Source: Pseudoxanthomonas sp. J31 (GTDB lineage Bacteria > Pseudomonadota > Gammaproteobacteria > Xanthomonadales > Xanthomonadaceae). From it: a DNA stretch of 64,000 nt. The stretch spans positions 434,001 through 498,000 of the forward strand of contig NZ_AZNZ01000002.1 of assembly GCF_000510725.1 (NCBI RefSeq). Direction: 5' to 3'. Of this stretch, positions 18,087 to 25,967 are shown piece by piece; position 1 is the stretch's first letter; each line of letters starts with the position of its first letter. The notes beneath the pieces were generated by a model. That model worked only from the letters and a program-made list of their open reading frames with translations. It was not told where the DNA came from and did no database searches. The position numbers and the translations under genes are program-made.

Positions 18087-18271
18087 CCGAGCGCAAGGCC
18101 TTCCAGCTGCGGATCAGCGCGGAAGTGCTCGCCGCGACCCAGCGCTGGGCCGACGACGAGCTGCGCAGCATCAACGCACAGATCGAATACGTGCTGCGCG
18201 AGGCGCTGCGCAAGGCCGGGCGCCTGCCCAGACCGGATACCCGCCCGGAGGCGGAGGAGGAAGAGCAATGA
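18083..18271 (+). CDS. Arc-family ribbon-helix-helix DNA-binding protein
   Basis: 62 residues. Residues 5-45 form a ribbon-helix-helix domain: the strand KAFQLRISAEV contacts DNA in this fold, followed by the two helices and the family motif SINAQIEYVLREAL. The tail is acidic. These small dimers bind short inverted repeats; the promoter repeat at 16879-16897 is the likely target, which would make the operon self-regulated. Both ends overlap neighbours by 4 bases. Confidence 0.88.
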   Translation: MTERKAFQLRISAEVLAATQRWADDELRSINAQIEYVLREALRKAGRLPRPDTRPEAEEEEQ

Positions 18272-18453
18272 GCACCACGCAATGGCGGTACCTGGTCGTC
18301 GAGGTCAAGACCTCGCTGCTGGGCAGCTACAAGGTCGAGCAACTGCAGGAGGAACTGGACCGCCACGGCCGCCTGGGCTGGGAGCTGGTGAACGTGGTCC
18401 ACTCCACCCCGAGCCTGCCCTCGCCCACCCTGGTGTTCAAGCGCCCGGCCTGA
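18268..18453 (+). CDS. DUF4177-like small protein
   Basis: 61 residues: WRYLVVEVKTSLLGSYKVEQ, then LDRHGRLGWELVNVVHS and TLVFKRPA. This pattern (Tyr-rich strand, 'LGWELV', final strand ending FKR) is that of DUF4177, a small alpha/beta domain of unknown role. It is coupled by an ATGA overlap to the Arc-type gene and ends the recognisable operon. Confidence 0.82.
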   Translation: MSTTQWRYLVVEVKTSLLGSYKVEQLQEELDRHGRLGWELVNVVHSTPSLPSPTLVFKRPA

Positions 18454-18464
18454 GGACGAGCCCC

Positions 18465-18569
18465 ATGCCCACCTGGCCCGCCTGCCCGGACGCCACAGCC
18501 ACCGCCATGCCGCCACGCCGCGCGCCTGGCCTGGCCCTGGGCGCCGGGCCGGCGCTGCCGCGGTCCTGA
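18465..18569 (+). CDS. Possible 34-residue micro-ORF
   Basis: It starts with ATG after GAGGACGAG and reads MPTWPACPDATATAMPPRRA before a Gly/Ala/Pro end. It starts 11 bases after the DUF4177 stop. No likeness to known families; a chance ORF in GC-rich DNA is quite possible. Confidence 0.25.
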   Translation: MPTWPACPDATATAMPPRRAPGLALGAGPALPRS

Positions 18570-18580
18570 AGGAGCCACGC

Positions 18581-18682
18581 ATGCACGCACCCACGCTGTC
18601 CGCCACCACCCTGCATCCCCTGGAACGCCGCGCGCACACGCCCCGGCGCGCGGTCCCGCATGGCCTTCGGAGGCACGCCTGA
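18581..18682 (+). CDS. Possible 33-residue micro-ORF or leader peptide
   Basis: An ATG with a strong AAGGAG 7 bases upstream starts a His/Arg/Pro-rich peptide (MHAPTLSATTLHPLERRAHT and onward) that stops 2 bases before the next gene. The strong ribosome site and tight spacing suggest it is translated and coupled to the next gene. No function can be given. Confidence 0.4.
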   Translation: MHAPTLSATTLHPLERRAHTPRRAVPHGLRRHA

Positions 18683-18684
18683 GC

Positions 18685-19257
18685 ATGGCCCGTCCCGGCA
18701 TTTCCGCCCGCGAATTCGAAGTCCCCGCGCCGCCCGCCCCCGCGCTGTGGCTGCTGCCCGTGCTGTGGGCGGGGATGGTGGCGCTGGTGTTCGCCCTGCG
18801 CCACGAGACCCTGCTGCGCCCGACCCCCGGCAACCCGGTGCCAGCCTGGCTGGTGATGATGTCCGCCATGGCCCTGGCCTTCGCCGGGCCCTTCATCCTG
18901 CTGCACGTGCGCCGCATCCGCCTGGCCGATGGCGTGCTGTCGGTGAACGCCGCCGGCCTGTTCCCGCACAAGGTCGCGGTGGCGCAGCTGGACCTGGCGC
19001 GCGCCCGGCTCGTGGACCTGGACGCACACCCGGACTTCAGCCCGCGCGTGCGCCTGTGGGGCCTGGGCCTGCCCGGCTTCCGCGCCGGCCACTACCTGCT
19101 GCGCAACCGCGCCCGCGCCTTCTGCCTGCTGACCCGGCGCGAGAAGGTGCTGCTGCTGCCGCGCCACGATGGCCGCTACCTGCTGCTGACCCCGGAGCGG
19201 CCGCGCGACCTGCTGGAGCAGCTGGCGGCCGCCGCCGGGATTCCGGCGCCGCGCTAG
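18685..19257 (+). CDS. Membrane protein with PH-like domain
   Basis: 190 residues. Two membrane helices (about 22-38 and 57-75) are followed by RIRLADGVLSVNAAGLFPHK and a beta-rich region ending in LLLTPERP. This is the layout of bacterial membrane-anchored PH (DUF304/YdbS-like) proteins. The match is structural by eye. It starts 2 bases after the micro-ORF at 18581 and is followed by a peptidase gene after 49 bases. Confidence 0.65.
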   Translation: MARPGISAREFEVPAPPAPALWLLPVLWAGMVALVFALRHETLLRPTPGNPVPAWLVMMSAMALAFAGPFILLHVRRIRLADGVLSVNAAGLFPHKVAVAQLDLARARLVDLDAHPDFSPRVRLWGLGLPGFRAGHYLLRNRARAFCLLTRREKVLLLPRHDGRYLLLTPERPRDLLEQLAAAAGIPAPR

Positions 19258-19306
19258 CGGCGCGCGGGCTGGCGGCACCGCGCCTGCCGGCCTAGGCTTG
19301 CACCCC

Positions 19307-20128
19307 ATGCACCTGCCTCCCCAGCCCCTGCGCACACGCCTGGTCAACACCGGGCAGATCGAACTGTGGCCGGCCGGCCTGCTGCGCGCGCGCGGCAATG
19401 CCGACGCCCGCGCCCTGGCCCAGGCCCATACCGTGCTGCGGCGCAAGCGCGACGGCCGCTACCTGGCCACCGTGCGCGCCGACGGCGTGCTGGCACTGGT
19501 GCCGCGGCTGGCACGCGAGCCGGGCATCGACGAGGCGCTGGACGCGCTGGACGCGGCCGAGGCGCACCCGGCTCGCGGCCCGCTGCCGGCGCCGCAACCG
19601 CTGCCACTGGAGCGGCTGCAGCAACGCCTGGCCGCGCTGGGGATCGACGCCGCCGCCTACGAGGCGCGCACCGGGCTGGCACCGCTGGCCGAACCGGAAT
19701 GGCTGGCCTTCGCCGGCCGCGACCGCTGGCAGCGGCCGCTGTGGCTGCTGCCGGACGCGGCCCGCGCCTGGCTGGCGATGCGCCGCGCCGCCGCGGCCGA
19801 CGGCGTGGTGCTGGAATCCATCTCCGGCTACCGCAGCCACGACTACCAGCTGGGCATCTTCGAGCGCAAGCTGGCGCGCGGGCAGACCGTGGCGCAGGTC
19901 CTCACGGTCAACGCCGCGCCCGGTTACAGCGAGCACCACGCCGGCAGCGCGCTGGACATCGGCACGCCCGGCGAGCCGCCGGCGGAGGAGTCGTTCGAGG
20001 CCACCGCCGCCTTCGCCTGGCTGCAGGCGCATGCGGGCGGCTTCGGGTTCCGCATGAGCTATCCGCGCGACAACCCGCACGGCATCGTCTACGAGCCCTG
20101 GCACTGGCGCTTCCACCCGCACCGCTAA
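19307..20128 (+). CDS. M15B D-Ala-D-Ala carboxypeptidase-like (VanY family)
   Basis: 273 residues from the ATG at 19307. The C-terminal 110 residues are a VanY-type zinc peptidase: SGYRSHDYQ, then PGYSEHHAGSALDIG with the first His and Asp ligands, and YEPWHWRFHPH with the last His. The N-terminal half is family-variable and has no signal peptide. This fits trimming of peptidoglycan peptides, perhaps LD- or DD-carboxypeptidase, and possibly recycling in the cytosol if no export signal exists. Confidence 0.88.
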   Translation: MHLPPQPLRTRLVNTGQIELWPAGLLRARGNADARALAQAHTVLRRKRDGRYLATVRADGVLALVPRLAREPGIDEALDALDAAEAHPARGPLPAPQPLPLERLQQRLAALGIDAAAYEARTGLAPLAEPEWLAFAGRDRWQRPLWLLPDAARAWLAMRRAAAADGVVLESISGYRSHDYQLGIFERKLARGQTVAQVLTVNAAPGYSEHHAGSALDIGTPGEPPAEESFEATAAFAWLQAHAGGFGFRMSYPRDNPHGIVYEPWHWRFHPHR

Positions 20129-20141
20129 GGCAACGGCGCGC

Positions 20142-20155
20142 TTGCGCCTGATCAA
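20142..20155 (+). promoter_or_regulatory. Weak FNR-type half-conserved site before cytochrome b561
   Basis: TTGCGCCTGATCAA keeps one perfect FNR half (ATCAA) and the TTG of the other. The spacer CCTG is the same as in the perfect box at 12622. The site lies 65 bases before the ATG. Low confidence. Confidence 0.3.
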
Positions 20156-20213
20156 GGCCGGCGCGGGCGAAGCTGCCGACACTGCACGCCTGTCCCGGTC
20201 CAGCAGGCACCCC

Positions 20214-20753
20214 ATGGCCATCCAGAGCTCCCGTTACCGTCCCTCGCTCATCGCCCTGCACTGGCTGACCCTGGTGCTGCTGGCCGCGGTCTACGCGACC
20301 ATGGAGCTGCGCGGCCTCTTCCCAAGGGGCAGCGTGCCGCGCGACCTGATGAAGACCTCGCACTACTTCCTCGGCCTGGCGGTGTTCTGCCTGACCTGGG
20401 TGCGGCTGGGCCTGCGCGCCACCGGCACCACCCCGCCGATCCTGCCCGAGCCGCCGCGGTGGCAGCTGCTGCTGGCCAGGCTGGTCGCGCTGGCGCTGTA
20501 CGCGCTGATGCTGGCCATGCCGGTGCTGGGCTACCTGGTGCTCAACGCCCACGGCGTGGCGCCGTCGCTCGGCGGCTGGTCGCTGCCGGTGCTGTTCGAG
20601 CCGGGCCCGGAACTGGGCGGGCAGCTGGAGGCCTGGCACGAAGGCATCGCCACCGCCGGCTACTGGCTGGTCGGCCTGCACGCGGCCGCGGCGATCTACC
20701 ACCACCACGTGCGCCACGACGACACCCTGGTGCGGATGTCGCTGCGCGGCTGA
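20214..20753 (+). CDS. Cytochrome b561
   Basis: 179 residues with four membrane helices, the size of bacterial di-haem cytochrome b561 (CybB-like), an inner-membrane electron carrier. Haem-ligand histidines are seen in helix 1 (IALHWLTLVLL), after helix 1 or in helix 2 (KTSHYFLGLAV), and in helix 4 (VGLHAAAAIYHHHVRHDD). It is preceded by a weak FNR-like site and converges on the glycosylase gene. Confidence 0.92.
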   Translation: MAIQSSRYRPSLIALHWLTLVLLAAVYATMELRGLFPRGSVPRDLMKTSHYFLGLAVFCLTWVRLGLRATGTTPPILPEPPRWQLLLARLVALALYALMLAMPVLGYLVLNAHGVAPSLGGWSLPVLFEPGPELGGQLEAWHEGIATAGYWLVGLHAAAAIYHHHVRHDDTLVRMSLRG

Positions 20754-20757
20754 GGCC

Positions 20758-21438
20758 TCAGTCCTGGGAGCGGTTGGTGCGCGGCGCGGCGGGGTCGGTG
20801 CCGGCGCCGTCGGCGATCCGCCACAGGTACAGGCTGGCGTAGGTGCGGTACGGGCCCCAGGCCTGGCCGCGCTCGGCCAGCTGCCGCGGCGTCGGCGGCA
20901 GCTCCAGGCCATCGACGATCTGCGCGCCCTTGCGCACGCCCAGGTCGTCCACCGGCAGCACGTCCGGCCGGCCGAGGCGGAACATCAGCATCATCTCCAC
21001 CGTCCAGCGGCCGATGCCGCGCACCGGCACCAGGGCCTGGACGATCTGGTCCTCGTCCATCCAGGCCATGTGCCGCAGGTCGGGGATCTCGCCGCGGGCC
21101 TCGCGCGCGGCCAGGTCGCGCAGGGCCAGGGTCTTGTTGCCGGACACGCCGCAGGCGCGCAGGGTGGCGTCGTCGACCCGGCCCAGGGTGTCGTGGTGCA
21201 GGCGCTTGCTGCCGATCGCCGCCTCCACCCGGCCGACGATGGTCGCGGCGGCCTTGCCGGACAGCTGCTGGTAGAGGATCGCCCGCGCCAGCGCATCGAC
21301 CGGGTCGAAGCGGCGGCGCCAGCCGGCCTCCGGCGGCAGCGGCCCGATCCGGTGCATCCACGCGCCCAGCCTGCGGTCGCGCCGGACCAGGTGGTCCCAG
21401 GCGGCCTGCACGTCGAACCCGCGGGCGTGGCGCGGCAT
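20758..21438 (-). CDS. DNA-3-methyladenine glycosylase, AlkA/HhH-GPD type
   Basis: 226 residues, a compact AlkA-like glycosylase without the N-terminal AlkA domain. It has the helix-hairpin-helix VRGIGRWTVEMMLMF and the catalytic Asp in VLPVDDLGVRKG, which flips out and removes alkylated purines. LARAILYQQLSGKAAATI near residue 50 is typical of the family. The DUF423 gene starts within 4 bases downstream on the same strand, but that link looks incidental. Confidence 0.92.
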   Translation of the reverse strand: MPRHARGFDVQAAWDHLVRRDRRLGAWMHRIGPLPPEAGWRRRFDPVDALARAILYQQLSGKAAATIVGRVEAAIGSKRLHHDTLGRVDDATLRACGVSGNKTLALRDLAAREARGEIPDLRHMAWMDEDQIVQALVPVRGIGRWTVEMMLMFRLGRPDVLPVDDLGVRKGAQIVDGLELPPTPRQLAERGQAWGPYRTYASLYLWRIADGAGTDPAAPRTNRSQD

Positions 21439-21442
21439 GGCC

Positions 21443-21799
21443 TCAGCGCCCGCGCAGGGCGGATACCGCCCAGCCCAGCCAGCCCAGCATCATCAGCGTG
21501 CCGCCGGCCGGCGCCAGTCGCGTCGGCCAGCCGGCCAGGGCGCCGCCGGCGAGGCTGCCGCAGAACAGCAGCGTACCCAGCAGCAGCGCCAGCAACGCGC
21601 CCCGGGCGAGGCGGCCGGCGGCACGCGGCCACAGCGCGGCCAGGGCGATGCCGTGGCCGAAGGCGTACAGGCAGGCGGTCTGCAGGTTGGAACGGGCGTG
21701 GCCGTCGTCCAGGCCATGGGCGGCGTAGGCCGACAGGCCGATCGCCAGCGCCGCCAGCAGCGCGCCGGCGGCGGCCGGCGCGCGCGAAGTCGGGTTCAT
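21443..21799 (-). CDS. DUF423 family small membrane protein
   Basis: 118 residues with four hydrophobic helices. The conserved features are AIGLSAYAAHGL near residue 20, FGHGIALAAL, and LAPAGGTLMMLGWLGWA near the end, as in DUF423 (YgdD/YwdK). The function is unknown. It lies between the glycosylase and the SRPBCC gene, whose terminator lies just before its start. Confidence 0.88.
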   Translation of the reverse strand: MNPTSRAPAAAGALLAALAIGLSAYAAHGLDDGHARSNLQTACLYAFGHGIALAALWPRAAGRLARGALLALLLGTLLFCGSLAGGALAGWPTRLAPAGGTLMMLGWLGWAVSALRGR

Positions 21800-21832
21800 G
21801 GCGGTTTCCTCCATGCGCGGCAGCCTAAACGA

Positions 21833-21862
21833 AAAGCGCCGCTTTCGCGGCGCTTTCCGGGG
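21833..21862 (-). terminator. Rho-independent terminator of the SRPBCC gene
   Basis: A perfect 10-bp stem AAAGCGCCGC/GCGGCGCTTT (21833-21842 and 21847-21856) with a 4-base loop. Read leftward it is followed by TCGTTT. It lies just downstream of the stop at 21895. Confidence 0.75.
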
Positions 21863-21894
21863 TGCCTGGGCCGGCCGGGCCGGCCGCGGCGGTA

Positions 21895-23064
21895 TTACTT
21901 GACGTGCCAGTAAACGTCGTACTCGCCCTCGAGGGTGAAGGCCTTGTCGACCCCGCCCTCCCAGACCTCGTACGGACGGTCGGTGACCTCGTAGCCGTGG
22001 GTGGTCGCCCAGGCACGGACCGAGTTGCGGATCGCGTCCAGCTCGGCCATCGAACCGGTGAACTGGCCGAACGCGGCGCGGCCGCCCTTGGTGCGCACGT
22101 ACTCGACCGGGGCGCCGTCCGGAATCTTGACCTGCAGCGGCTCGCCGGAGGCGGCGACCGGCTTGGCGAAGGCGGCGTCCTGGGCGGCCTTGGCGGCGGC
22201 CTCGTCGACCTCCTCGCCCTCGGCGGCGGCCGGGGCCTCGGCCGGGGCCGAACCCTTGCGGCGGACCGGGATGGCCACGTCGAACGCGTACTTCTCCTGG
22301 CCGAAGTCGGTGGTCACGATGCGCACGGGACCGGCGGCCTCCAGGTTGTTGGCCTCCATGGTGCGCTTGATCCACTCCTGGTTGTTCTTGATCGACTGCT
22401 TGATCGCGTCGTTGCTGCGGTCGACGTTGCCGGCGTTGACCACCAGCAGGTCCTCGGCCGGGACCTCGACCACGGACAGGTCGCGCAGGGTGACGCCGTC
22501 GGCGCGGTAGTCGAAGTTCGGCACCGAGGCCAGCATGTTGGACATGCGCGCCAGGCCCATCTTCATGTCGTCGCCGACGTGGCGGTTGACGTACAGGCCG
22601 GCGTAGCGGGCGACCAGGTTCCAGCCGTACTCGACGTCGTAGGTCTGGGTGATCTTGACGTTGCGGTTGTTCTTGCCGGTCGGCTCCAGCAGGAACTGCA
22701 CGGTCTTGTCGTGGCCAGCGGTGGCGTCCTCGACCTTGATGACGACCTTCTCGTTCGGGATGCTCTCGACGATCTCCCAGCTGCCGGTGCCGATGCGGTC
22801 GTCGCTGGAGACGAAGTCCAGGCGGGCGCCGACGCCGGACTCGGGGCCGGAGGTCTTCAGCTGGATCTTCGGATCACGCAGAACCAGCGTATTCCAGTCC
22901 CTGAAGCGGCGCAGATTGTTCACCGTGTCGTACACGATGGTCATCTTGCGGTTGGTCTCCACGCTTTCGGTGATGTGGCGGTGGTCGGGAAGTACGACAC
23001 CGACCAGCAGGGCCAGGCCGGCCACGATCCCCAATGCGATCAGGAACTCGATAAGACGGGTCAT
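21895..23064 (-). CDS. Membrane-anchored SRPBCC plus GyrI-like ligand-binding protein
   Basis: 389 residues. An N-terminal membrane helix (about 4-24) is followed by an SRPBCC/polyketide-cyclase-like domain (about 35-185, with NLRRFRDWNTLVLRDPKIQL and GTGSWEIVES). The second half (about 205-389) resembles a GyrI-like/effector-binding fold: ERDLSVVEVP-type start, then DGAPVEYVRTKGG and the closing YEVWEGG ... YDVYWHVK. An Ala/Glu linker lies near 280-300. Its lower-GC, Lys/Asn-richer protein differs from its neighbours. Lipid or hydrophobic ligand binding is likely; the role is unknown. Confidence 0.8.
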   Translation of the reverse strand: MTRLIEFLIALGIVAGLALLVGVVLPDHRHITESVETNRKMTIVYDTVNNLRRFRDWNTLVLRDPKIQLKTSGPESGVGARLDFVSSDDRIGTGSWEIVESIPNEKVVIKVEDATAGHDKTVQFLLEPTGKNNRNVKITQTYDVEYGWNLVARYAGLYVNRHVGDDMKMGLARMSNMLASVPNFDYRADGVTLRDLSVVEVPAEDLLVVNAGNVDRSNDAIKQSIKNNQEWIKRTMEANNLEAAGPVRIVTTDFGQEKYAFDVAIPVRRKGSAPAEAPAAAEGEEVDEAAAKAAQDAAFAKPVAASGEPLQVKIPDGAPVEYVRTKGGRAAFGQFTGSMAELDAIRNSVRAWATTHGYEVTDRPYEVWEGGVDKAFTLEGEYDVYWHVK

Positions 23065-23398
23065 TCAGGAGTCTCCGGGGCCGATTCCACGGCGTATTTG
23101 CGATGCGAGCCGCGAATCGTAACAGGGTTCTTGGCGTGCGCGCAGCCGAATGCATGCACCGGAGCGCGATTGAACGGAATTCTTACATCAGCGCCCGGCG
23201 CAAACGCCCACGGCACAAGGATTCCGGCCCTCCCGGCCGCGATGCCGGCATGGCATTCCAGGACCTCCGGAAAAACCCATACGCCAGCGTGGGGAAGGAT
23301 GACAGGACCGTGGCGGCCGGGCCGCGCCACCGACGACCGGCGCCAGCACCCGGTTGCGCACGCGGCGCGGCCAGGCACGCACGCGCCGGGCAGCGCGC
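23065..23398. other. Intergenic region, 334 bases
   Basis: It separates the SRPBCC gene from the LuxR-type regulator, both leftward. Near 23116-23124 the minus strand reads TGTTACGAT, an extended -10-like element about 52 bases before the SRPBCC start. No gene or repeat is seen in the remainder. Confidence 0.4.
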
Positions 23399-24040
23399 TC
23401 AGACCAGCTGCAGCTCGAAGGCCTTGAGCACCGCCCGGGTGCGGTCGCGCACGCCGAGCTTGCTGAGGATGTTGGACACGTGGTTCTTGATCGTGCCCTC
23501 GGCCACGCCCAGCGAATTGGCGATCTCCTTGTTGGAGAAGCCGGAGGCCATCAGCCGCAGGATCTCGGTCTCGCGGTCGGTCAGCGGGTCCGGGCGGTCC
23601 AGGCTGACGAAGTCGTTGCGCATGTGCTCCAGGCCCGAGAGCAGGCGCTGGGTCACCGCCGGCTGCACCAGCGAGCCGCCGCTGGCCACGGTCTGGATCG
23701 CCCCCACCAGCTGCTCCAGCGACACGTCCTTGAGCAGGTAGCCGCGGGCGCCGGCCTTGAGCCCGGCCAGCACCAGCTGGTCGTCGTCGAAGGTGGTCAG
23801 GATGATGGTCGGTGGCAGCTGCCCGGCCTGGGACAGGGTCTGCAGCGCCTCCAGCCCGGACATCACCGGCATGCGCATGTCCATCAGCACCACGTCCGGG
23901 GCGACCTTCGGGATCATCTCCACCGCCTGGCGCCCGTCGGCGGCCTCGGCGACCACCTCGATGCCGCCGTCCAGGGCCAGCAGGGACTTGATGCCTTGGC
24001 GCACCAGGGTCTGGTCGTCGACCAGGCACACTCTGATCAT
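23399..24040 (-). CDS. LuxR/NarL-type response regulator
   Basis: 213 residues. The receiver has the acidic pair in CLVDDQ, the phosphoacceptor Asp in VVLMDMRMP, and the Lys in YLLKDVS. The C-terminal LuxR helix-turn-helix is LTDRETEILRLMASGFSNKE followed by GVAEGTIKNHVSNILSKLG. Its ATG overlaps the stop of the kinase gene by 4 bases, so the pair is one two-component system. The targets are unknown. Confidence 0.95.
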   Translation of the reverse strand: MIRVCLVDDQTLVRQGIKSLLALDGGIEVVAEAADGRQAVEMIPKVAPDVVLMDMRMPVMSGLEALQTLSQAGQLPPTIILTTFDDDQLVLAGLKAGARGYLLKDVSLEQLVGAIQTVASGGSLVQPAVTQRLLSGLEHMRNDFVSLDRPDPLTDRETEILRLMASGFSNKEIANSLGVAEGTIKNHVSNILSKLGVRDRTRAVLKAFELQLV

Positions 24041-25236
24041 GGCAACGCTCCTTCGATCGCCGGCCGCGCCGGGGCTGATGCAGGGATGGACAGGCGCAGG
24101 ACGAAGCCGGCGCCCTTCCGGGTCTGGATGTCGAGGGTCCCGCCGCACTGCTGCACCCGCTCGTGCATGCCGCGCAGGCCGTTGCCGGGGACCAGGCCCT
24201 CGGCGCCCTCGCCATTGTCGCGCGCCTCCAGGCGGATGGTGGCGTCCTCGCGCCATACCCGGATCGCCAGCCGGTCCGCCCCGGCGGCGTGCCGCACCGC
24301 GTTGGTGATGATTTCCTGGGTGCAGCGCAGGACCACGTGGGCGCGCTCGGGATCGTCGATCGGCAGCGGGGCCTGGATGTCCAGCTCCACGTCCAGCGAG
24401 GGCACGTGGTCGGCCAGCGGCCGCAGCGCCGCGGACAGGTCGATGCCGCCGCTGGCGTCGCGCAGCTGGCTGACCGCCTCGCGCACGTCGGTCAGCAGCA
24501 GCCGGGCCAGGGTATTGGCCTGCCTGACGTGCTCCTGGGCGCGGCCCTCGGTCATGTGGCTGGCCACTTCCAGGTTCAGGCTCAGCGCGGTCAGGTGGTG
24601 CCCCAGCAGGTCGTGCAGCTCGCGCGAGATCCGGGTGCGTTCGTTGACCCGGGCACTCTCGGCCAGCAGGGCGCGGGTGGCGCGCAGTTCGGCGTTGAGC
24701 CGGCGCTGCTCCTCCCGGGCCTCGGCCTGCTGCCGCGCCACCAGGCTGGTCACGTAGATGAACATGGAGAAGCCGCCGTACAGCAGCGACTGCATCAGCG
24801 CCTCGAACAGCGGCATCCGGAACACGCCGTAGTAGATCGGCAGCACCGCCAGCTGGCTCAGCAGCAGCAACAGCACGCCCGAGCCGGCCGGCAGCAGCCA
24901 CGGGATCACCCCCGCGGCGACCATCAGCAGGATGCTGCCCAGGCCCGAGCCGTTGAAGTAGCTCACCGCCAGCGCGAACAGGGTCAGCACCAGCAGCAGG
25001 CCGCGGTCGTGCCAGGCCGGCCGCGCCCGGCCCAGGCCGCGGGTCAGCCACCAGTAGCAGGCGCCGAAGCCCAGGTAGGAGGCGAACAGCAAGCCGGCCC
25101 CCACCCGGCCCATGGTCTGCTCCTCCGCGCCGTAGGCCGGCACGTACTGGGAATAGACCAGCGGCACGCCCACCATGCCCCAGGTGAACAGGCCGGCGTA
25201 GCGCAGCAGGCGGGTGTGGCTGATCGGTCCGAACAT
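24037..25236 (-). CDS. DesK/NarL-type sensor histidine kinase
   Basis: 399 residues. The N-terminal 170 residues contain about five or six membrane helices and no large periplasmic domain, suggesting a membrane-state or intramembrane sensor like DesK. A coiled-coil stretch follows, then the HisKA_3 box RISRELHDLLGHHLTALSLN with the phospho-His and an HATPase domain ending GNGLRGMHERV. It is the first gene of the pair with the LuxR-type regulator. The signal is unknown. Confidence 0.93.
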   Translation of the reverse strand: MFGPISHTRLLRYAGLFTWGMVGVPLVYSQYVPAYGAEEQTMGRVGAGLLFASYLGFGACYWWLTRGLGRARPAWHDRGLLLVLTLFALAVSYFNGSGLGSILLMVAAGVIPWLLPAGSGVLLLLLSQLAVLPIYYGVFRMPLFEALMQSLLYGGFSMFIYVTSLVARQQAEAREEQRRLNAELRATRALLAESARVNERTRISRELHDLLGHHLTALSLNLEVASHMTEGRAQEHVRQANTLARLLLTDVREAVSQLRDASGGIDLSAALRPLADHVPSLDVELDIQAPLPIDDPERAHVVLRCTQEIITNAVRHAAGADRLAIRVWREDATIRLEARDNGEGAEGLVPGNGLRGMHERVQQCGGTLDIQTRKGAGFVLRLSIPASAPARPAIEGALP

Positions 25237-25310
25237 GGCCGCATCTTACGGGCCGGGGCCCCCGGTCCGCTGCCCCGGAAGTCATGCCCTCGCCGGGCCC
25301 GGCGACCCCA

Positions 25311-25319
25311 TGCGATAAT
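25311..25319 (+). promoter_or_regulatory. Extended -10-like promoter element
   Basis: TGCGATAAT resembles an extended -10 (TGnTATAAT) and lies 54 bases before the GNAT start. No clear -35 is present. It may drive the GNAT-minC-minD-minE genes. Confidence 0.4.
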
Positions 25320-25372
25320 CCGGGCGCATTGCCGGCATGGCCGGTCCGCCTATCTGCAAGGTTCCATTCCTG

Positions 25373-25966
25373 ATGTCCATCGTCATCCGCGACGTGCGCG
25401 AACACGAGCTGGACTCGATCCTGGCCCTGAACAACAACGCCGGGTCGGCCATCCTGCCGCTGGACGCGGCCCGGGTGCGCAGCTTCTACGACACCGCCGA
25501 GTACTTCCGGGTGGCCGAGCGCGACGGCAACCTGGCCGGCTTCCTGGTCGGGTTCGGCAGCGGCAGCCAGCACGACAGCTGCAACTTCGCCTGGTTCAAG
25601 CAGCGCTACCCGCACTTCTTCTACATCGACCGCATCGTGGTGGCCAGCCGCCGCCGCGGCGGTGGCGTCGGCCGCGCCTTCTACGCCGACGTGCAGAGCT
25701 ACGCCGAGCTGCGCTACCCGCTGCTGTGCTGCGAGGTGTTCCTGGACCACGGCGCCGACCCGGCCCTGCTGTTCCACGGCAGCTTCGGCTTCCACGAGGC
25801 CGGGCAGAACGTGATGCCCGACGTGGACGTGCGCGCCAGCATGATGATCAAGGAACTGTGCAGCTACGCCTGGGTCCGCGAGACCTATGGCGACGACCTG
25901 CCGGACCTGCCCTGGGTGGGTCGCCCGCGCCGCCCCGCCGGCGACAACCGTGCGACGGGGACCTGA
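25373..25966 (+). CDS. GNAT family N-acetyltransferase
   Basis: 197 residues from the ATG at 25373. An N-acetyltransferase fold with motif A FYIDRIVVASRRRGGGVGRA, where RRGGGVG binds the acetyl-CoA pyrophosphate, and the C-terminal LFHGSFGFHEAGQ. The substrate is unknown. The minC start is 1 base after its stop, so it may be cotranscribed with minCDE; a role in division is not implied by the fold. Confidence 0.9.
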   Translation: MSIVIRDVREHELDSILALNNNAGSAILPLDAARVRSFYDTAEYFRVAERDGNLAGFLVGFGSGSQHDSCNFAWFKQRYPHFFYIDRIVVASRRRGGGVGRAFYADVQSYAELRYPLLCCEVFLDHGADPALLFHGSFGFHEAGQNVMPDVDVRASMMIKELCSYAWVRETYGDDLPDLPWVGRPRRPAGDNRATGT

Positions 25967-25967
25967 G

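Noticed and set aside
23200-25800. Long overlapping open frames on both strands across the LuxR-type pair
   Set aside because: They are Arg/Gly/Ala shadows of the kinase and regulator genes; only the two annotated frames have domains.
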